Assembly: GCA_031425195.1 (NCBI GenBank)
Contig: JANPIX010000018.1
Coordinates: 118,706-182,705 of the forward strand
Length of the DNA: 64,000 nucleotides
Source: JANPIX01 sp031425195
Lineage (GTDB): Bacteria > Pseudomonadota > Alphaproteobacteria > Rhodobacterales > Rhodobacteraceae
Reading direction: 5' to 3'
Below are positions 60,949 to 64,000 of this stretch, in pieces; position 1 is the stretch's first letter; each line of letters begins with the position of its first letter. The position numbers and the translations under genes are program-made. A model generated the notes under the pieces. The model saw nothing but the letters and a program-made list of their open reading frames with translations. It ran no database searches and was not told the DNA's origin.

Positions 60949-62361
60949 TTATTCAAGGGCCGCTTTCCACCGCGCGACCTGTGCGCGCACTTGGCCCGGC
61001 GCTGTTCCGCCATAGGACTGCCTGCTGTTCACCGAATTCCAGACACCCAGAACCGCGAATACGTCCTGCGTGATCCCGCCGTGAACCGACTGCATGTCGG
61101 CCAGTGTGAGATCGGGGAGGTCACACCCTTTTTGCTCGGCTAGGGCGACCAGTGACCCGGTGACGTGGTGGGCATCACGGAACGGCAGGTTCAGCGCGCG
61201 GACCAGCCAGTCGGCGAGATCGGTTGCCGTCGAAAAGCCCGAACCGGCGGCCATCGCCAAGGTATCGCGATTGGCAGAAAGGTCGTTCACCATGCCGGTC
61301 ATCGCCGCAAGCGCCAGCATCAGGGTATCGGCGGCGTCAAAGACCTGTTCCTTGTCTTCCTGCATGTCCTTGGAATAGGTCAGCGGCAGACCTTTCATCA
61401 CGGTAAAAAGCGCCACCGTGGCCCCGAGAATCCGGCCCAGTTTCGCGCGCAGCAGTTCGGCCGCGTCGGGGTTCTTTTTCTGCGGCATGATCGACGATCC
61501 GGTTGTCCATTTGTCGGAGAGGGTGACAAACCGGAATTGCGCCGTTGACCAGATCACCAGCTCTTCGGCAAAGCGGGACAGGTGCATGGCGCAGATGCTC
61601 GACGCCGCCAGAAACTCCAGCGCGAAATCGCGGTCACTGACCGAGTCGAGCGAATTCGCGGTGGGGCGGTCAAAGCCGAGCGCCTGCGCCGTCATGTGGC
61701 GATCAATGGGGAACCCGGTTCCGGCAAGGGCCGCCGCGCCAAGCGGGCTTTCGTTCATCCGGGCGCGGGCGTCGGTGAACCTGCTTTTGTCGCGCGCCAG
61801 CATTTCGACATAGGCCATCATGTGATGGCCCCATGTGACGGGCTGGGCGGTTTGCAGATGGGTGAACCCCGGCATCACCCAATCGGCACCCGCGTCGGCC
61901 TGTGCCACGAAGGCGCGCATCAGGGCGGTCAGCCCGGCGATGGCGGCATCGCATTGGTCGCGGACCCAAAGGCGGAAATCGACGGCAACCTGATCATTGC
62001 GCGACCGGGCCGTGTGCAGACGACCGGCGGGTTCGCCGATCACCTCTTTCAGCCGGGATTCCACGTTCATGTGGATGTCTTCCAGATCGGTGCGAAACTG
62101 GAACTTTCCTGTTTCAATCTCTGACAACACCGTGAGCAGGCCTTCCCTGATTGCATCGGCGTCCTTAGTGCTAAGGACGCCTGTGGCAGCCAGCATGGCG
62201 GCATGGGCGCGCGAGCCTGCGATATCCTGCGCGTAAAGCCGTTTGTCGAACCCGATCGAGGCGTTGATCGCCTGCATGATCGCGTCCGGCCCTTCGGCGA
62301 AACGCCCGCCCCACATGGCGTTGGCAGGGGGCGTTGCGGGTGGGTTTGACGGTGCGGTCAT
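60949..62361 (-). CDS. argH: Argininosuccinate lyase
   Basis: A 470-aa enzyme of the fumarase/aspartase superfamily, the last step of arginine synthesis. MWGGRFAEGPDAIMQAINAS starts the conserved part, HTARSRNDQVAVDFRLW and MPGFTHLQTAQPVTWGHHMM are substrate-contact segments, and GSSIMPQKKNPDAAELLRAK is the signature loop with the catalytic Ser. Start ATG 62361. Divergent from the TlpA-like gene across only 23 bases, so both promoters overlap the other gene's 5' region. Confidence 0.96.
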   Translation of the reverse strand: MTAPSNPPATPPANAMWGGRFAEGPDAIMQAINASIGFDKRLYAQDIAGSRAHAAMLAATGVLSTKDADAIREGLLTVLSEIETGKFQFRTDLEDIHMNVESRLKEVIGEPAGRLHTARSRNDQVAVDFRLWVRDQCDAAIAGLTALMRAFVAQADAGADWVMPGFTHLQTAQPVTWGHHMMAYVEMLARDKSRFTDARARMNESPLGAAALAGTGFPIDRHMTAQALGFDRPTANSLDSVSDRDFALEFLAASSICAMHLSRFAEELVIWSTAQFRFVTLSDKWTTGSSIMPQKKNPDAAELLRAKLGRILGATVALFTVMKGLPLTYSKDMQEDKEQVFDAADTLMLALAAMTGMVNDLSANRDTLAMAAGSGFSTATDLADWLVRALNLPFRDAHHVTGSLVALAEQKGCDLPDLTLADMQSVHGGITQDVFAVLGVWNSVNSRQSYGGTAPGQVRAQVARWKAALE

Positions 62362-62384
62362 GAGGGGCCTGAATTGGGGAAAAA

Positions 62385-62939
62385 ATGCTGCGGTTGACGT
62401 TAGTGGTTCTTTATACGGCCTTGGTCTTTGGTGCAAATCCGGCGACCGCCGATGTTGCTGCGGCCGAGGCGGTGCGTGCGGGCGACATGAAAAAGATGGT
62501 GTTTCACGAAACACCCAAGGCTGTGCCTGCCATTGATGTCGTTGGCATGGATGATGTGCCGCAGTCGCTTTCCCTGCATGGCGGAACATGGGTGGTTCTG
62601 AATTTCTGGGCCACATGGTGCGCGCCGTGCCGCCATGAGATGCCGTCGCTTGATCAGTTGCAGGGCAGTGTGGTTGGCCGGGATATGGCCGTGCTGCCCG
62701 TGGCCACGGGGCGTAACCCGCCGCAGGCGATCACGAAATTCTGGGCCGAGGCGGGGATCGTCAACATGACCCCGCTGCGTGACCCCAAATCGGAACTGGG
62801 CCGCGCCATGGGGGTCATGGGGTTGCCTGTCACAGTGATCCTGAACCCGGAAGGGGCGGAAGTCGGGCGGTTGATCGGCGATGCGGATTGGGGCGGGCCG
62901 GACGCTGCCGCGATGCTGACCGCCCTGATGGCCCCCTGA
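62385..62939 (+). CDS. TlpA-family thioredoxin-like protein
   Basis: A 184-aa periplasmic or membrane-anchored thiol-disulfide protein. The N-terminal LTLVVLYTALVFGANPATA is a signal or anchor. The thioredoxin fold has FWATWCAPCRHEMPSLDQL (active-site WCAPC) and GLPVTVILNPEG with the cis-Pro. The argH-divergent TlpA arrangement is, from memory, common in Rhodobacterales. Its stop abuts the tag gene. Confidence 0.88.
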   Translation: MLRLTLVVLYTALVFGANPATADVAAAEAVRAGDMKKMVFHETPKAVPAIDVVGMDDVPQSLSLHGGTWVVLNFWATWCAPCRHEMPSLDQLQGSVVGRDMAVLPVATGRNPPQAITKFWAEAGIVNMTPLRDPKSELGRAMGVMGLPVTVILNPEGAEVGRLIGDADWGGPDAAAMLTALMAP

Positions 62940-63503
62940 TTATCGAAGGGCCGCCACTTCGGCATGGCGGGGGCAGGTGACCAGATGATCGTTCACCATG
63001 CCCACCGCCTGCATATTGGCATAGCAAATGGTGCTTCCGCGAAATTTAAATCCGCGCTTTTTCATGTCGAGCGCCATGGCATCGCTTTCTTTTGAGGTTG
63101 CTTTTATGTCGCCCTGAGATTTTAATTTTCCTATGATGGGTTTGTTATTTACGAATTGCCAAACGTAGGTATTAAAACTGCCAAATTCCTTTTGTATGTG
63201 CATAAAGGCTTGTGCATTTGTGATCATGCAGGCAATCTTTGAACGGTTACGAATAATGCCCTCATCTTTCATCAAGCGATCCACATCTTTTGAAGTGAAT
63301 TTAGCCACTTTTTTATAGTCGAAATTGGCGAATGCTTTTTTAAATCCTTTCCGGCGATGTAAAATTGTTTTCCACGATAAACCTGCCTGGAAACTCTCTA
63401 AAATTAAGAACTCGAAATGCTTTTTATCATTCAACACCGGAACACCCCATTCTTTATCGTGGTATTCCTGCATTAATTTATCATTTCCGGGCCAATTACA
63501 CAT
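62940..63503 (-). CDS. tag: DNA-3-methyladenine glycosylase I, chimeric across a composition junction
   Basis: A 187-aa Tag protein with an intact frame: CNWPGNDKLMQEYHDKEWGV, FEFLILESFQAGLSWKTIL and FRGSTICYANMQAVGMVNDH, including the zinc-binding Cys/His set and catalytic Glu. The last ~37 codons (62940 to roughly 63050) are GC-rich with C/G third positions, matching the rest of the window. The first ~145 codons are AT-rich with Lys/Asn/Ile/Phe-rich Bacteroidota-like protein sequence. The two halves therefore appear to come from different organisms' tag genes. Functional prediction holds for either parent. Confidence 0.8.
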   Translation of the reverse strand: MCNWPGNDKLMQEYHDKEWGVPVLNDKKHFEFLILESFQAGLSWKTILHRRKGFKKAFANFDYKKVAKFTSKDVDRLMKDEGIIRNRSKIACMITNAQAFMHIQKEFGSFNTYVWQFVNNKPIIGKLKSQGDIKATSKESDAMALDMKKRGFKFRGSTICYANMQAVGMVNDHLVTCPRHAEVAALR

Positions 63504-63604
63504 AGCAAAAAGAGTGTCAAATATACTCCTTATAAATAAATAATTCCTTATGAAAATTAAACTGTTTTGAAACAACTTTTTTCGGATCTAATTTTTGGGC
63601 GCCC

Positions 63605-63654
63605 CCTGAAGCAGAAAATGCAAGAAACACTGTGAAAGCATTTTCTACTTCAGG
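63605..63654. repeat. Inverted repeat, 17-base arms
   Basis: Left arm CCTGAAGCAGAAAATGC (63605-63621) pairs with GCATTTTCTACTTCAGG (63638-63654), with one mismatch, around a 16-base loop. Confidence 0.8.
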
Positions 63655-63687
63655 GCCGGGCTGCTCCGGGCTACGCTATCGCTTCGG

Positions 63688-63736
63688 CTTTTTTTGTTTC
63701 AGTCGCCAAAAGAGGCAGGCGACTGAAACAAAAAAG
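63688..63736. repeat. Inverted repeat, about 19-base arms
   Basis: The left arm from CTTTTTTTG through AGTCGCC (63688-63707) pairs with GGCGACTGAAACAAAAAAG (63718-63736) around a ten-base loop. It could act as a bidirectional transcription terminator in its parent genome. Confidence 0.82.
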
Positions 63737-63879
63737 AGCTGCCCCTGCGCATCCCTGGCGCAGCGGCCCAGTCCTTCGTCAAAAAAAAGCTGACTGCTTG
63801 AATAGCTCAGCCTCCACGGCTTTGCCTCGCACTTATTGCGCAATGCCGCGCCCGCGATTGTAATGGAAAGCCTTGCGCC

Positions 63880-63962
63880 GTATTTTGCATAGTGTTTGCG
63901 GAGCGAGGAGGCCCCGCTTTTTCAGCGGGGACCCCGGAGCCCGACAAACATTGCAAAATACA
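63880..63962. repeat. Imperfect inverted repeat enclosing a GC hairpin
   Basis: Outer arms GTATTTTGCAtagTGTTTG and CAAACAttGCAAAATAC flank an inner hairpin CCCCGCT-TTTTC-AGCGGGG (63912-63930). The nested arrangement suggests a repeat element rather than a simple terminator. Confidence 0.65.
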
Positions 63963-64000
63963 AGCAAGCTTGAAATGGAAAGCGCGAAATGGCGCCCAAA

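Larger units (their letters stand above)
63504..64000. other. Bacteroidota-like non-coding region with several inverted repeats
   Basis: No gene longer than a few dozen codons is convincing. The first ~90 bases are AT-rich and form the leader of the tag gene. After 63,600 there are several inverted repeats, and the text GGGCTACGCTATCGCTTCGG is the kind of repeat I associate with intergenic DNA of Bacteroidota. Composition and repeats differ from everything before 63,000. Confidence 0.6.

Overview
The window looks like chromosomal DNA of a GC-rich alphaproteobacterium, most likely of the order Rhodobacterales (Roseobacter/Paracoccaceae type). This rests on protein sequence character, dense ATGA/TGATG-coupled operons, and family markers such as DUF1523, an FdsGBACD-type formate dehydrogenase and the TIGR02302/DUF4175 protein. 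The last ~1 kb does not fit. From about 63,030-63,100 onward the DNA becomes AT-rich and Bacteroidota-like, with the switch inside a tag gene. The right edge is therefore probably a chimeric assembly join, less likely a real transfer.

Layout. 0-3.7 kb: the tail of an esterase, then a complete dTDP-L-rhamnose operon (rfbCBDA). 4-11 kb: an NAD-dependent molybdenum formate dehydrogenase operon (fdsGBA, fdhD/fdsC, fdsD, all minus strand) with a LysR regulator upstream. 11-25 kb: housekeeping and accessory genes, namely S49 peptidase, FolM-like SDR, uvrC, AI-2E/PerM permease, an acidic-tailed PDZ protein, pgsA-moaD-moaE, creatinase, an L,D-transpeptidase lipoprotein, YbjN and cupin proteins, and panBC.

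25.3-32.3 kb: an accessory cluster joining a nucleotidyltransferase-TPR protein (minus) with a divergent, tightly coupled run of a PqqD-like protein, an HPr-kinase-like P-loop protein, three GT2 glycosyltransferases and an orphan protein. 32.4-39.7 kb: a co-directional set of largely uncharacterised genes: a coiled-coil protein, an orphan, an AAA+ ATPase, a 39-aa membrane peptide, an orphan, a two-TM protein and a DUF1523 protein. Between the ATPase and the rest sits a DUF559 endonuclease-like gene, flanked on each side by a pair of inverted palindromic repeats resembling REPINs. These two adjoining regions are the best candidates for undescribed systems.

39.7-62.9 kb: mostly core genes: pheT/pheS, rplT-rpmI, pyk, an N-formylglutamate amidohydrolase-family gene, azlCD, a D-amino-acid transaminase-like gene, accA, a Doc-type toxin with a putative antitoxin, PNPOx-like and TfoX-like genes, plsC-ftsX-ftsE, an MJ0042 zinc-finger membrane protein, the DUF4175 protein, lysA, two tiny lipoproteins, argH and a TlpA-like thioredoxin. 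I saw no rRNA, tRNA, CRISPR array, insertion sequence or prophage. All family assignments were made by reading sequences, without database searches.
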